64,000 nt of DNA from GCA-002708315 sp964460905 (GTDB lineage Bacteria > Bacteroidota > Bacteroidia > Bacteroidales > F082). Shown piece after piece: positions 23,362 to 32,209 of the stretch (within the stretch, counting starts at the first letter, position 1; every line of letters starts with the position of its first letter). Below the pieces are notes generated by a model that did not search any database, was not told the origin of the DNA, and saw only the letters and a list, made by a program, of their open reading frames with translations. The translations under genes were made by a program, and so were the position numbers. The DNA is taken from positions 124,001 through 188,000 of the forward strand of contig CAYWRM010000001.1 in the NCBI GenBank assembly GCA_964460905.1, in the 5' to 3' direction.

Positions 23362-26277
23362 CTATTTAACCTTTGCTATCTTTCTTCTTAAATCACCCTT
23401 ATTAGTTTGAATTTCATAAACATAAAATCCTGGAGAGAGTTCCATTCCTGAATCACTTTTCCCATTCCAAATAACTGTATGCTGGCCACTAACCAAGGTA
23501 GTTCTAATCAAGGTGCTAACTACTTTACCACTAAGATCATAAATTCTTAACAAAACAAACGATTCGTTTTCAATATTGAAAGAAATTGTTGTTTGGTCAG
23601 TAAATGGGTTTGGGTAGTTTGTTGTAATTTTATAATTATCATTTTCATCAAGATCTTCTATGGCTACATATTCATCAAACCCACCTGAGTAGCAATAAAC
23701 ATTTCCATTTCTGCCTCCAGCTACCATTTCCATAGTTCCGTCGCCAACAATATCAGGGATAGAATTTAAAGCATCCACAGGAGTGCCATAATTGATGGAC
23801 TTAAGGTCTTCGCCATCAACACCATCCAGAAAATAACAGTAATTATCACTATATAATGTGCCAAAAATTACATCATTAATGTTATCACCATTAAGGTCTT
23901 CGATTGCAGCTACATTCCAGGCTTTATCGGCTAATGTTTTAAACCATATATTTGAGCCGTCATATCCATTTAAAACAATGGCATTGGGCTTACTATGTCC
24001 AACAGTAAGATCTGAATATCCATCAGCGTTTACATCTTCCAGTTTTTCAAAGCTTAGAATTAATGAACCACCAATTACACCTTGAAAAATTGTGGAATTG
24101 TTAACAGGGTTAATGTAGTAGTAATTTCCACCAAAATCACCGGCAGCAACATCTTTAATGTCATCTCCTGTAATGTCATCAAGCTGTAATAAAGCCCATA
24201 CCGATGAACCACTAGTATTTCTTGTCCACAGAATTCCTCCATTATCGCCATTGATTCCATAAACTCTACCTTGAGTTTCATCACTACTTGATGCACCTCC
24301 AATGGCATCAGGAATTCCATCTCCTGTAAAATCCTCAACCCCAATTACAGAAAACCCGGGACCTTCTAAATATGTTTCCCAAATGGAAGCACCATCAAAT
24401 GCATTTAAGCAATATATTCTGCGTGGTCCGGTATCGTTACCATCATCTCCAGCACAAGCTAGTACATCATTATTACCATCACCATTATAATCGTGGCTAA
24501 CATTTACCTGATAAACCCAGCCACCATCACCATATATATCTGTTTCATGCTTCCATATCTGATTCCCTGTTTTCCCTGAAAAAGCAGTTATTGCCTTATC
24601 AGCTCCTGTTGTGCCAACTATAATATCTCTATATCCATCGGCATTTATATCTTCAATAGTAGTCAATCCAGGCTGGTCATAAATATTACCCGAATAAATA
24701 TCAACTTCCCAAATAATATCAGCTATGCCGGAAGAATTTCCGTTAAAACAGCGGATATAATTATCTTCTGAACAAATTATAACTTCATTAATATTATCAC
24801 CGGTAATGTCTTGATTTGTGATAATTGCTTTGGGACTATTATCATAGCCTGTTGTAATTGTATAATGCCATAGGGGCTCACCAATTGGCCAGTCTTGCAA
24901 AATCCCTGTGCCTTCAAGGCTAACAGTATATGGATTGTTTACAGGATCATTATTTTCAATTGAAAGTTCACCACTTATACTCCCCGATTCTTCGGGATTA
25001 CACCATATACCAATTGTAGTGGAGTTTAATGGCGAAATATTTAATGGAAATGTTATAGACTCATCAATTTTGAAGGCCTCTTCATCAGAACTAATATTAT
25101 TGATAGTTAGAGTTGCATCACCTGCATTTTCGATTTCCATGAACCATCGGGTAAAAGCATTCATTCGTACATTTGAATAATTGTGATTGTTAAAAGGAAC
25201 AACTATTGAGGGCCCGGAGTTGGCGGCTTCACCAGTAAGAGTTACATCTACCGAAGGATTAATAGGATCTGTTGACTCAACTGATACGGTAATATTTAAT
25301 GAGCCCGTTTGAGTAGGTGTATATGTTAATGGAATAAAAATTGAATTTCCGGGAGCAATTGTTTGAGGAGCTGAAAATGTGGTTGTGATTGGTGCTGAGC
25401 CTGGAATTATTAAATTAGTAATCTCCAGATCTGCTACTCCGATATTCTCAACTTCCATTTCCCATGTTTCCGAATTTCCAATGGTTACAGATCCATAATT
25501 ATGAACAATAATTGGAATATTTATTTCAGGAGTTCCTGAACCGCTGAGGTTAATTTTATATAACTTGCTAGGTGAAGAAGGTGGTCCATCAACATACCAA
25601 AGATAGGTTCCATCATAAACAATACCAGAAGGTTTTATGTTTTCGCATGGGTGACTTTCCAATAGGGTTCCTGATTGATCAGTTTTGTAAATCATATTTG
25701 CATTATAGTCCACCATCCAGAGGTCATTATCATGTGTGCAAATGTCCCAAATTTGATCAGCAGGTGGTATAAACTGACTAATTATACCGCCAGTATTATC
25801 AACTTTGTAAATAGTACCCGGATCGGGATAATATGTACCTACCCAAAAATCACCACCATCGTACGCTATTCCGCTCATATAATGGTCAGGCAGATCAAAT
25901 GTTGAAAGATTGCTACCGGATAAATCCATCTCCATGGCTGCAGCTGGTATTGAAGTAGATGTAACATGATTTGTAACCCACAATGATGCCCCATCCCATG
26001 TCATTCCATAACTGTCTTCAATGCTGGGATTAACAAACTGAAGTTGTGAAGAGCCATCGGCAGGATCAAATTTATAAATATGATCACCATCGGAACCATA
26101 TATGCCGAAATACAAATATGTTCCATCTGTTGCCAAGCCGGAAGCTTTACCGGGAATATCCCATGATTGAACTATTGTCCAATCACGATTTTTATCACCT
26201 GAAGCTTTTGCTTTTTTTTCAAATGTTGTGCATAGAAATGTGAACAACACAAAAAAAATAATAGTAATTTTTTTCAT
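23362..26277 (-). CDS. Secreted FG-GAP repeat protein with T9SS sorting domain
   Basis: From the ATG at 26277, which begins a clean Met-Lys-Lys signal peptide, the protein has 971 residues. An in-frame ATG 54 bp upstream would add a cysteine-rich leader and is less likely. The first third has a propeller-like series of Thr-Asp-Gly-Thr-Tyr-Leu-Tyr motifs. Two Ig-like choice-of-anchor-D domains follow (about 265-460). Then six or more FG-GAP/VCBS-type repeats carry Asp-x-Asn-x-Asp-Gly calcium-binding loops. The C-terminus is a type A T9SS domain (Asn-Tyr-Pro-Asn-Pro-Phe, Gly-Phe-Tyr-Val-Tyr-Glu and a Lys-rich end). It is probably an adhesin or surface binding protein. Confidence 0.88.
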   Translation of the reverse strand: MKKITIIFFVLFTFLCTTFEKKAKASGDKNRDWTIVQSWDIPGKASGLATDGTYLYFGIYGSDGDHIYKFDPADGSSQLQFVNPSIEDSYGMTWDGASLWVTNHVTSTSIPAAAMEMDLSGSNLSTFDLPDHYMSGIAYDGGDFWVGTYYPDPGTIYKVDNTGGIISQFIPPADQIWDICTHDNDLWMVDYNANMIYKTDQSGTLLESHPCENIKPSGIVYDGTYLWYVDGPPSSPSKLYKINLSGSGTPEINIPIIVHNYGSVTIGNSETWEMEVENIGVADLEITNLIIPGSAPITTTFSAPQTIAPGNSIFIPLTYTPTQTGSLNITVSVESTDPINPSVDVTLTGEAANSGPSIVVPFNNHNYSNVRMNAFTRWFMEIENAGDATLTINNISSDEEAFKIDESITFPLNISPLNSTTIGIWCNPEESGSISGELSIENNDPVNNPYTVSLEGTGILQDWPIGEPLWHYTITTGYDNSPKAIITNQDITGDNINEVIICSEDNYIRCFNGNSSGIADIIWEVDIYSGNIYDQPGLTTIEDINADGYRDIIVGTTGADKAITAFSGKTGNQIWKHETDIYGDGGWVYQVNVSHDYNGDGNNDVLACAGDDGNDTGPRRIYCLNAFDGASIWETYLEGPGFSVIGVEDFTGDGIPDAIGGASSSDETQGRVYGINGDNGGILWTRNTSGSSVWALLQLDDITGDDIKDVAAGDFGGNYYYINPVNNSTIFQGVIGGSLILSFEKLEDVNADGYSDLTVGHSKPNAIVLNGYDGSNIWFKTLADKAWNVAAIEDLNGDNINDVIFGTLYSDNYCYFLDGVDGEDLKSINYGTPVDALNSIPDIVGDGTMEMVAGGRNGNVYCYSGGFDEYVAIEDLDENDNYKITTNYPNPFTDQTTISFNIENESFVLLRIYDLSGKVVSTLIRTTLVSGQHTVIWNGKSDSGMELSPGFYVYEIQTNKGDLRRKIAKVK

Positions 26278-26432
26278 TGTAATTTTGGTTTTGATAGTTG
26301 TTAATTGGTTGCACCTAATACAGAGACGCACAAATTTAATAAATTAACAACAATAAACAACTATGTAAATTACAGAAAGTTAAACCACATTATTTTTTTA
26401 AATGCCAATAATAAGCACATATGATGGATGAA

Positions 26433-28460
26433 CTACTCAACACGTATTAATTTACCACTTTTTGATTTGTTATCGGATGTAACTTTATAGAAATATGTAC
26501 CAGGTTTAAGGTTGTTAATTATGTGTATAATATTTTCAGAATTAAAGTTAATGGTTTCGATTCTGTCAATTATTATTCTTCCATCAATATCAAATATTTG
26601 AATTGACGCTTTGCTGCTTTCAGAGTTTCTGACAACAAAATTAAGTTGGTTTTTAAACGGATTTGGAAAAACATTAACAAAATCATCAGTTAAACTAATA
26701 TCTTCAATATTAGAAATAAGATCGCTGTCTATCATTATTATTTCTCTATAAGAATCAAGATTTGTCTCAACCAGCATTGAATCAACAATGAATTCGCCAT
26801 ATTTTTCAACAGGTAAATCACAAACTATATTCAATGATAGAGTCCTATTACCTGGTATAGTATAAGGAAGGTCAGGCATTTCTTCAACATACCACATAAA
26901 TTCTGTACCATAATCTGTAATTGAATTAATTGTTATGTTGTTTGATGTGAGATTAATTATATCTAGCGGAATACCCACCACCATTTCTTCAATAGTTAAA
27001 AACAAAACAGTATCCGGATTAAATGAAATTTCAGTGGTTGGGATATAAAAATTAGTAAATACAAATGGGTCAGGTTCGCCAATAAATGGATTTGTTGCAT
27101 TTCTTCCCGATTCATCGGCAGCATAAATATAATAACTTATTACATCATTTGGAAGCACGTTTTCTATTAGTCCTGTATATGTGTTTCCGCTTATAAATTG
27201 CATTAAACCAGAGGTATATGATCCATTATTGATTTTGTAAAAAACAAATACTGAATCAGCATAAATAGCATCGCCGCTACAAGCAGTTATGTTGGCATTA
27301 ATTTCATAAGTTTCCTGGTAAGTTACTGTGCCGGTGGTAGGAAGGTGGTCGATATAAAGCATTCCCAAATCAGCCAATCCTTTAGTGCGGCAATGTAGTG
27401 CATCACTGTTTAACCAACTATTATCAATAATTCCAATTATTTCATAGCCTGGCATGGCTTCTTCGTAAGATTCTATGGCTTCTTCATCCCACTGGCTTCC
27501 GGTTAACGGCACAAAAACTTTATTGTTAAGTATTAATGAATTTGTGTAAGGAGTATCGGGATAATTTCCTGGAGTATAAATCCGATACACTTCATAGGGT
27601 ATACCATATGAGCTAGTTTGAGTAGCAAAGAAATTTGCAACATCTTCAAAATCCTGGTAACGAGAGTCGGTTTCAGGAACTTGTCCAATTAAAATTTTAC
27701 CTGGTGATAAATACTTTCCCCAACAATCAATATGTTTAATAGGATCATAACTGGGTTCACCCAAAGGGTCGGGTGTTACATTATAAATTGGATTGCCAAG
27801 ATAGTCGTTTACATAATCAGCAACTTCAATATGAGTAAGTGTTGGGTTTTCTTCCCAAACCAAGTCTGTGGATGCGGCAATACCCATACTGCTACACATA
27901 TAATTACCCCCTGTACTAATTAAATTCATTCCATAAAGATCTATTTCCAGAAATTCAGAAACTTTAATAGGAATATTATTATCATTCGGACGAGGTCGAT
28001 TATACGGAAAATTGACTATACCAGGCTGATTGTTGCCATCAAAAACAAACCATGGACCATAATCTCGTACCCAGTAGCTATCTGTTGGGGCAATAAGAAA
28101 ATTACAATTATCTAAATTAACATTATTGTTTTGATATATTGTGGTAACTGTTTGTTGATTAAAAGTATTTGCCACAATTGTTGTAACAGAAATATCTTCA
28201 GCCATTTCTTTAATCAAATCAATAGGTATACCAAAAGGATATCTAACAAGCACTCCTTGCATTTTATTAAACTCAGCAACATTTCTTATTTCACCTTCAG
28301 GAGGGTCGGTAGGGTAAAAATCTCTCTGTGGGTCGAAAGGAGTTAGCATTTCTTCTTCCGATAAATAGTGAAGTTTCCTGTAATCGGGTATTGTTTGACT
28401 AATCAGAAGGTTGCCAGCAAGTAAGAAAATGATCGATAATAGTAATATTTTTGTTTTCAT
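26433..28460 (-). CDS. Secreted peptidylarginine deiminase (PPAD-like) with T9SS sorting domain
   Basis: The 675-residue protein has a signal peptide (about 1-21) and a porphyromonas-type deiminase domain (about 58-370). The match to P. gingivalis PPAD is long, and every known key residue is present: Asp133 in Trp-Val-Arg-Asp-Tyr-Gly-Pro-Trp, Arg155 and Arg157 in Phe-Pro-Tyr-Asn-Arg-Pro-Arg-Pro-Asn-Asp, His243 and Asp245 in His-Ile-Asp-Cys-Trp-Gly-Lys-Tyr, and Cys357 in Asp-Ala-Leu-His-Cys-Arg. Their spacing follows PPAD Asp130, Arg152, Arg154, His236, Asp238 and Cys351. Ig-like domains and a type A T9SS tail follow. It should convert C-terminal arginine of peptides to citrulline and release ammonia. 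The alternative is an agmatine deiminase relative, but the two Arg residues and the signal argue against that. Confidence 0.9.
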   Translation of the reverse strand: MKTKILLLSIIFLLAGNLLISQTIPDYRKLHYLSEEEMLTPFDPQRDFYPTDPPEGEIRNVAEFNKMQGVLVRYPFGIPIDLIKEMAEDISVTTIVANTFNQQTVTTIYQNNNVNLDNCNFLIAPTDSYWVRDYGPWFVFDGNNQPGIVNFPYNRPRPNDNNIPIKVSEFLEIDLYGMNLISTGGNYMCSSMGIAASTDLVWEENPTLTHIEVADYVNDYLGNPIYNVTPDPLGEPSYDPIKHIDCWGKYLSPGKILIGQVPETDSRYQDFEDVANFFATQTSSYGIPYEVYRIYTPGNYPDTPYTNSLILNNKVFVPLTGSQWDEEAIESYEEAMPGYEIIGIIDNSWLNSDALHCRTKGLADLGMLYIDHLPTTGTVTYQETYEINANITACSGDAIYADSVFVFYKINNGSYTSGLMQFISGNTYTGLIENVLPNDVISYYIYAADESGRNATNPFIGEPDPFVFTNFYIPTTEISFNPDTVLFLTIEEMVVGIPLDIINLTSNNITINSITDYGTEFMWYVEEMPDLPYTIPGNRTLSLNIVCDLPVEKYGEFIVDSMLVETNLDSYREIIMIDSDLISNIEDISLTDDFVNVFPNPFKNQLNFVVRNSESSKASIQIFDIDGRIIIDRIETINFNSENIIHIINNLKPGTYFYKVTSDNKSKSGKLIRVE

Positions 28461-28563
28461 CTATATATTTTTTGTTTCTAAGCTTAATTGATGACAAAAA
28501 TATAAAGTTGTTAGTTGTAAGCAACAAAATACTTCTTTAATTAACTATGTTTTTTATTTGTAT

Positions 28564-28571
28564 TACCTTTG
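28564..28571 (+). promoter_or_regulatory. -7 box of tatA
   Basis: TACCTTTG lies 24 nt before the tatA ATG at 28596. No clear TTG is found at -33. The box overlaps the in-frame TTG at 28569, which argues against that codon as the start. Confidence 0.4.
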
Positions 28572-28595
28572 TCATGTAAACGAAAAAATACAGAA

Positions 28596-28826
28596 ATGGG
28601 ATTTTTAGGAAATATTGCCTTTGTACAATATGCAGGTTGGATTGGCACTCCGGAAATTATTATTATTGTTGTAATAATACTTCTTTTGTTTGGTGGAAAA
28701 AAAATACCTGAGCTTATGCGCGGATTAGGAAAGGGCGTTAAAGAGTTTAAAGATGGTATAGGTGAAGATGGTGAGAAGAAAGATAACCCAGATAAGAATA
28801 ATGAAGAAACTAAAACAGAGAAGTAG
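28596..28826 (+). CDS. tatA: Twin-arginine translocase subunit TatA/TatE
   Basis: From the ATG at 28596 the protein has 76 residues: an N-terminal helix containing Gly-Thr-Pro-Glu, then a hydrophobic stretch ending Leu-Leu-Phe-Gly-Gly-Lys-Lys-Ile-Pro-Glu-Leu-Met-Arg, the family signature with hinge Phe-Gly, then an amphipathic helix Leu-Gly-Lys-Gly-Val-Lys-Glu-Phe-Lys and a charged tail. It forms the pore of the Tat system for folded proteins; tatC is elsewhere. An in-frame TTG at 28569 is rejected because of the promoter box. The 3' end of the gene forms one arm of the terminator. Confidence 0.92.
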   Translation: MGFLGNIAFVQYAGWIGTPEIIIIVVIILLLFGGKKIPELMRGLGKGVKEFKDGIGEDGEKKDNPDKNNEETKTEK

Positions 28827-28838
28827 TGTTTTAGTTTC
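28806..28838 (+). terminator. Bidirectional terminator overlapping the tatA 3' end
   Basis: A perfect 11-bp inverted repeat (GAAACTAAAAC at 28806-28816, its complement at 28828-28838) spans the tatA stop. AT-rich tracts flank both sides, so it can serve tatA on the plus strand and mltF, which ends at 28847, on the minus strand. Confidence 0.65.
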
Positions 28839-28846
28839 ATAATTCT

Positions 28847-30292
28847 TTATTCTTGTATTAATTCACTATAAATTTTATATCGGCCCATTATTTCTTCTAC
28901 AAAGTTGAATGTTTCATCTCCACGCACATAGCCATAATAAACAACTGGGTCGTGGTAATATTCCTTTTCAGATAGATTTAGAACACAGCTATCAACACTA
29001 ACTGTCCATTTGTTAGGATTTTTTTTGTGTTTTTCTGCCAGGCGTCGTGCATCCAGCACATGGCCTAATCCACAATTATATGAAGCCAGCAGGAATTTTA
29101 TCTGTTCTGTTGTATCTGTAATTTCAGGAGGTAATTGTTTTTGAATATAAATCAAATGTTTTACACCAGCTGTAAGCTGTTCGGTGGGACTGGCAGTACT
29201 ATCAAGTCCATATTTATCAAGAACTGTAGGCATTAGCTGCATTAACCCATAGGCTCCAACCCAAGAACGTACATTAGGTTTGAACTCCGACTCCTGATAT
29301 ACAAGTGATGCAAGTAACCTCCAGTCCCAACCAATAATTTTAGCAGCATATTTTATTTCATCATCATATGGTGATAATTGCCCACCTGAGTACGAATTAT
29401 ATTGACTATTAACAATTCTTTTCGATCTAATATTTTTGAAATACTTATTGTATAGTAATCTTGCATGTAATGTTTTATTAAAATTAATCATCCATGAGTT
29501 GATAGTATCAACAAGGCCTGTTTGCCCTTTTTTAGCTGCCCAAGCAATCTTTTGAGGAAAACTAAGAGGAGTTTTCACATCAATATTTCGATAATACCTT
29601 GCGTTAACAAGCGCAATATGCTCGTCAGCAACAGTATAATCAATTTCATTGTTTGCAACAGCCGCTATTAATTCCTCTATCTCCCTATCATCATTTATTA
29701 TTATTATACTGTCACCAATTTCATCACTTAAGGTTTGAAGTCGGTTTGCAAATATAGTCCCTCTTTGAACATTGATTTTAACATTTGCCAGTTCAAGTGT
29801 ATTTCGTAATATATGCGATTCTATTTCATCAGCAGTTTCCATATCCATGTAGCCGGTAGGCTTTCTTTGAACGAGAACCTGTCGGGATGTCATTATTGGA
29901 GACGTAAACGTAAACTCTTTATTACGTTCTGAAGTAACTGTAAGGCTCATTGCCAGCAAATCAACACTGTTATCATTTAACATCTCAATGCTTTTTTGCA
30001 TATTACTTTCAATAACTAACTCTAACTCAACACCCAAGTATTTTGTTAAATCTTTAAGTAATTCATATTGATAACCAATTGGTTCTCCCCTATATATTAG
30101 ATAGCTTAAGGATCCATAATCTGTAACTGCTCTAAGCTTTTTTCTTTTTATGATACTATCTAAAACAGCATTTTCAGAATTAAGAGTATGGGAATTTTGA
30201 TTTGATTTATGTTTGTTTTTTTGAGTTGGATTATTACATGATGTAATAAAAATTAGTAGTAAAGCAACACTAAAAATTTTTCTTAAAATCAT
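28847..30292 (-). CDS. mltF: Membrane-bound lytic murein transglycosylase F (MltF)
   Basis: The 481-residue protein has a lipoprotein signal (Phe-Ile-Thr-Ser-Cys, Cys19). A periplasmic solute-binding (SBP_bac_3) domain follows at about 50-290 (Leu-Arg-Ala-Val-Thr-Asp-Tyr-Gly, Tyr-Gln-Tyr-Glu-Leu, Asp-Leu-Leu-Ala-Met-Ser). The C-terminal SLT domain has the catalytic Glu in Gln-Glu-Ser-Glu-Phe near 340, then Gly-Ala-Tyr-Gly-Leu-Met-Gln-Leu-Met-Pro and Ala-Ser-Tyr-Asn-Cys-Gly. It cleaves peptidoglycan to anhydromuropeptides from the outer-membrane side. It is transcribed alone from the promoter at 30324-30353. Confidence 0.93.
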   Translation of the reverse strand: MILRKIFSVALLLIFITSCNNPTQKNKHKSNQNSHTLNSENAVLDSIIKRKKLRAVTDYGSLSYLIYRGEPIGYQYELLKDLTKYLGVELELVIESNMQKSIEMLNDNSVDLLAMSLTVTSERNKEFTFTSPIMTSRQVLVQRKPTGYMDMETADEIESHILRNTLELANVKINVQRGTIFANRLQTLSDEIGDSIIIINDDREIEELIAAVANNEIDYTVADEHIALVNARYYRNIDVKTPLSFPQKIAWAAKKGQTGLVDTINSWMINFNKTLHARLLYNKYFKNIRSKRIVNSQYNSYSGGQLSPYDDEIKYAAKIIGWDWRLLASLVYQESEFKPNVRSWVGAYGLMQLMPTVLDKYGLDSTASPTEQLTAGVKHLIYIQKQLPPEITDTTEQIKFLLASYNCGLGHVLDARRLAEKHKKNPNKWTVSVDSCVLNLSEKEYYHDPVVYYGYVRGDETFNFVEEIMGRYKIYSELIQE

Positions 30293-30323
30293 AAATTAAG
30301 ATAAGGAATTTGTCTAAAATTCT

Positions 30324-30353
30324 CAAAGATAAGATCCTTTTCGACTTGGACAA
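30324..30353 (-). promoter_or_regulatory. Bacteroidetes-type promoter of mltF
   Basis: On the minus strand TTG (30353-30351), 19 nt, then TATCTTTG (30331-30324) matches the consensus. The start would be near 30317, about 25 nt before the mltF ATG. Confidence 0.7.
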
Positions 30354-30472
30354 TTTCGTAAATTTGAGACTAAAGTAGTAAAAATAGTACATCTTAACAG
30401 AAGCACGATTGTTTTCATTAACGAAAAAACTTTTTCAGGTTATTGTTTCTGTTAGCTTGTAACTTATATTTT

Positions 30473-30480
30473 TATCTTTG
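30473..30480 (+). promoter_or_regulatory. -7 box of the unknown lipoprotein gene
   Basis: TATCTTTG matches the -7 consensus 28 nt before the ATG at 30509. A TTG at the exact -33 distance is missing. It also lies downstream of the TTG at 30443, so that codon cannot be the start if this promoter is used. Confidence 0.45.
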
Positions 30481-30508
30481 TCAGGATCTATTCAAAAACC
30501 TACAATTG

Positions 30509-32164
30509 ATGAGTCGAACAAATAATGTAAATATAAGTATCATATTATCAGTTGCTTTACTCATTATTTATATAAGTTTTTCTTCATGTAAAAAAATACC
30601 TAACCCATATGCAAATAGCGATGAAAAGGATACTATTACTTATAATCTACTAAAAACAAGTATTGCTGTTCAGTTTTTTGATGCCAACACTAATGAGTAT
30701 ATAATTCCTGAAGGAGGGGAGTTGCTAAAGGTACAGATAGTTGGAAAATCAAAAAATGCTGTTGCTGATATTGTTGGTTTACAAAAAGACGAGTATACTC
30801 TAACAAATGGAATAATAACTTTTGGTCTTATTCCAGAAGCTGAGTTTGTTCCAAGTCAAACAACCCCAATTTGCTTTACTATTATTTCACGACTACAGAA
30901 TTATTTAACAGCAACAAAGGAAGTGATGATTACTGCAGAAGGAGATTATTTGTTAAAAGTTTTCATGGTAAGAATAGATGATCCGCCTCCGGGCGTCATA
31001 ATCAAAAGATTATTTAATGTTGGTAATTTGGTAAATGGAGTGCTTCAGGATACTATATCAATTGCAACAGGAAATTCAGAAGCAACTATTATTATTCCAG
31101 GAGGGGTTAGATTGTTAAATAGTGACAGTATTGAGTTAGTTGGAAACATTAATCTGTCACTAGTATATTTTAATAATTTAGAGGACAAAGCACTTGCTGC
31201 TTTCACGGGGGGAGGACTTACAGGATCTCTTTTGGAGAATAGCAATACAAATTCCGGTGTGTTTTTTCCGGCAGGGTTATTAACTTTTGAAATTTGTGAT
31301 ATTAATTGGAGTATTGCTTCTATAATTGAGGATGATAGTCTTGAAATAATAATGAAAATCTCAGAGCAAACATATAATCCTGTTTCTGGTTCCAACATAG
31401 TAGTTGGTGACATGGTCTCATTGTATTCATATTTGCCCGATACAGGATTATGGGTGTTTGATCAAAGTAATCAGGTTACTGATACTTTATTAAATGGGCT
31501 AACTGTAAAAGCAAAAACACCTTGCCTTAACAGCCTTGTTTTTAGCTGGTTTGAAAAAAATAACTGTAATCAAGGATCAAGTTTTAAGGTTTCCGGGAAT
31601 TGTGCCCAGTGTAATTCAGTAATGTTTGGAGGAGTAGTTCGTAAGCAAGCTGATAATTCTTTTGTGTCAAATATATCTTGTGTGGGACAATGGAATGAAA
31701 CTATTAATATTCCGTTTTCAACGGGAGGAACACCTGTATATATTAATTGGGCACAAGGTGATGAATGTAATTTTTGTAATGTTGACCTGGTTGTGAGCCC
31801 GCTTTTTATTGATGACATGTGTTCGCAACAATTAATTGACTTGCCATTTTCTGATAATGGTCCTGTATCAAAATCAATTAATGCTTATTTTGTGGGGACT
31901 TGTGTGTCTGACACAAATATTATTGTATTGCCATCATTTAATGTTTGGGTTCGCTCTATCGATGCAACTTGCTGGAGATGGTCATCCATGAAGAATGGTA
32001 CTGCACTTATTTGTGATCTTATTTATGGAGAAACTTATGTTATTGGAACTTATTACGATGGTAATTGGAAAGAGTGGGAAATAACAATTACCGAAGAAAC
32101 CAACTATAAATTTAATATGGAATTTTCGCAATCAGTTTGTTCAGGAGTTTTTGGAATATTGTGA
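30509..32164 (+). CDS. Large lipoprotein, function unknown
   Basis: From the ATG at 30509 the protein has 551 residues with a lipobox Ser-Phe-Ser-Ser-Cys near 25. The N-terminal two thirds look beta-rich, with several Gly-rich strands. The middle (about 370-450) holds a cluster of cysteines in Cys-x2-Cys and Cys-x2-Cys-type spacings around two Trp-rich strands, and the C-terminus has another Cys-Trp-x-Trp stretch. I do not recognise a domain. It could be an outer-membrane-anchored carbohydrate- or metal-binding protein, but nothing in the sequence settles this. It stands alone, divergent from mltF. Confidence 0.65.
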   Translation: MSRTNNVNISIILSVALLIIYISFSSCKKIPNPYANSDEKDTITYNLLKTSIAVQFFDANTNEYIIPEGGELLKVQIVGKSKNAVADIVGLQKDEYTLTNGIITFGLIPEAEFVPSQTTPICFTIISRLQNYLTATKEVMITAEGDYLLKVFMVRIDDPPPGVIIKRLFNVGNLVNGVLQDTISIATGNSEATIIIPGGVRLLNSDSIELVGNINLSLVYFNNLEDKALAAFTGGGLTGSLLENSNTNSGVFFPAGLLTFEICDINWSIASIIEDDSLEIIMKISEQTYNPVSGSNIVVGDMVSLYSYLPDTGLWVFDQSNQVTDTLLNGLTVKAKTPCLNSLVFSWFEKNNCNQGSSFKVSGNCAQCNSVMFGGVVRKQADNSFVSNISCVGQWNETINIPFSTGGTPVYINWAQGDECNFCNVDLVVSPLFIDDMCSQQLIDLPFSDNGPVSKSINAYFVGTCVSDTNIIVLPSFNVWVRSIDATCWRWSSMKNGTALICDLIYGETYVIGTYYDGNWKEWEITITEETNYKFNMEFSQSVCSGVFGIL

Positions 32165-32209
32165 TTGTTTGAAACCAGTTATCAGTTAACTCTCTTATAT
32201 CATTTGAGG

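Noticed and set aside
28541..28840. A 99-residue ORF on the minus strand over tatA
   Set aside because: It is the antisense shadow of a clear TatA protein and has no family features.
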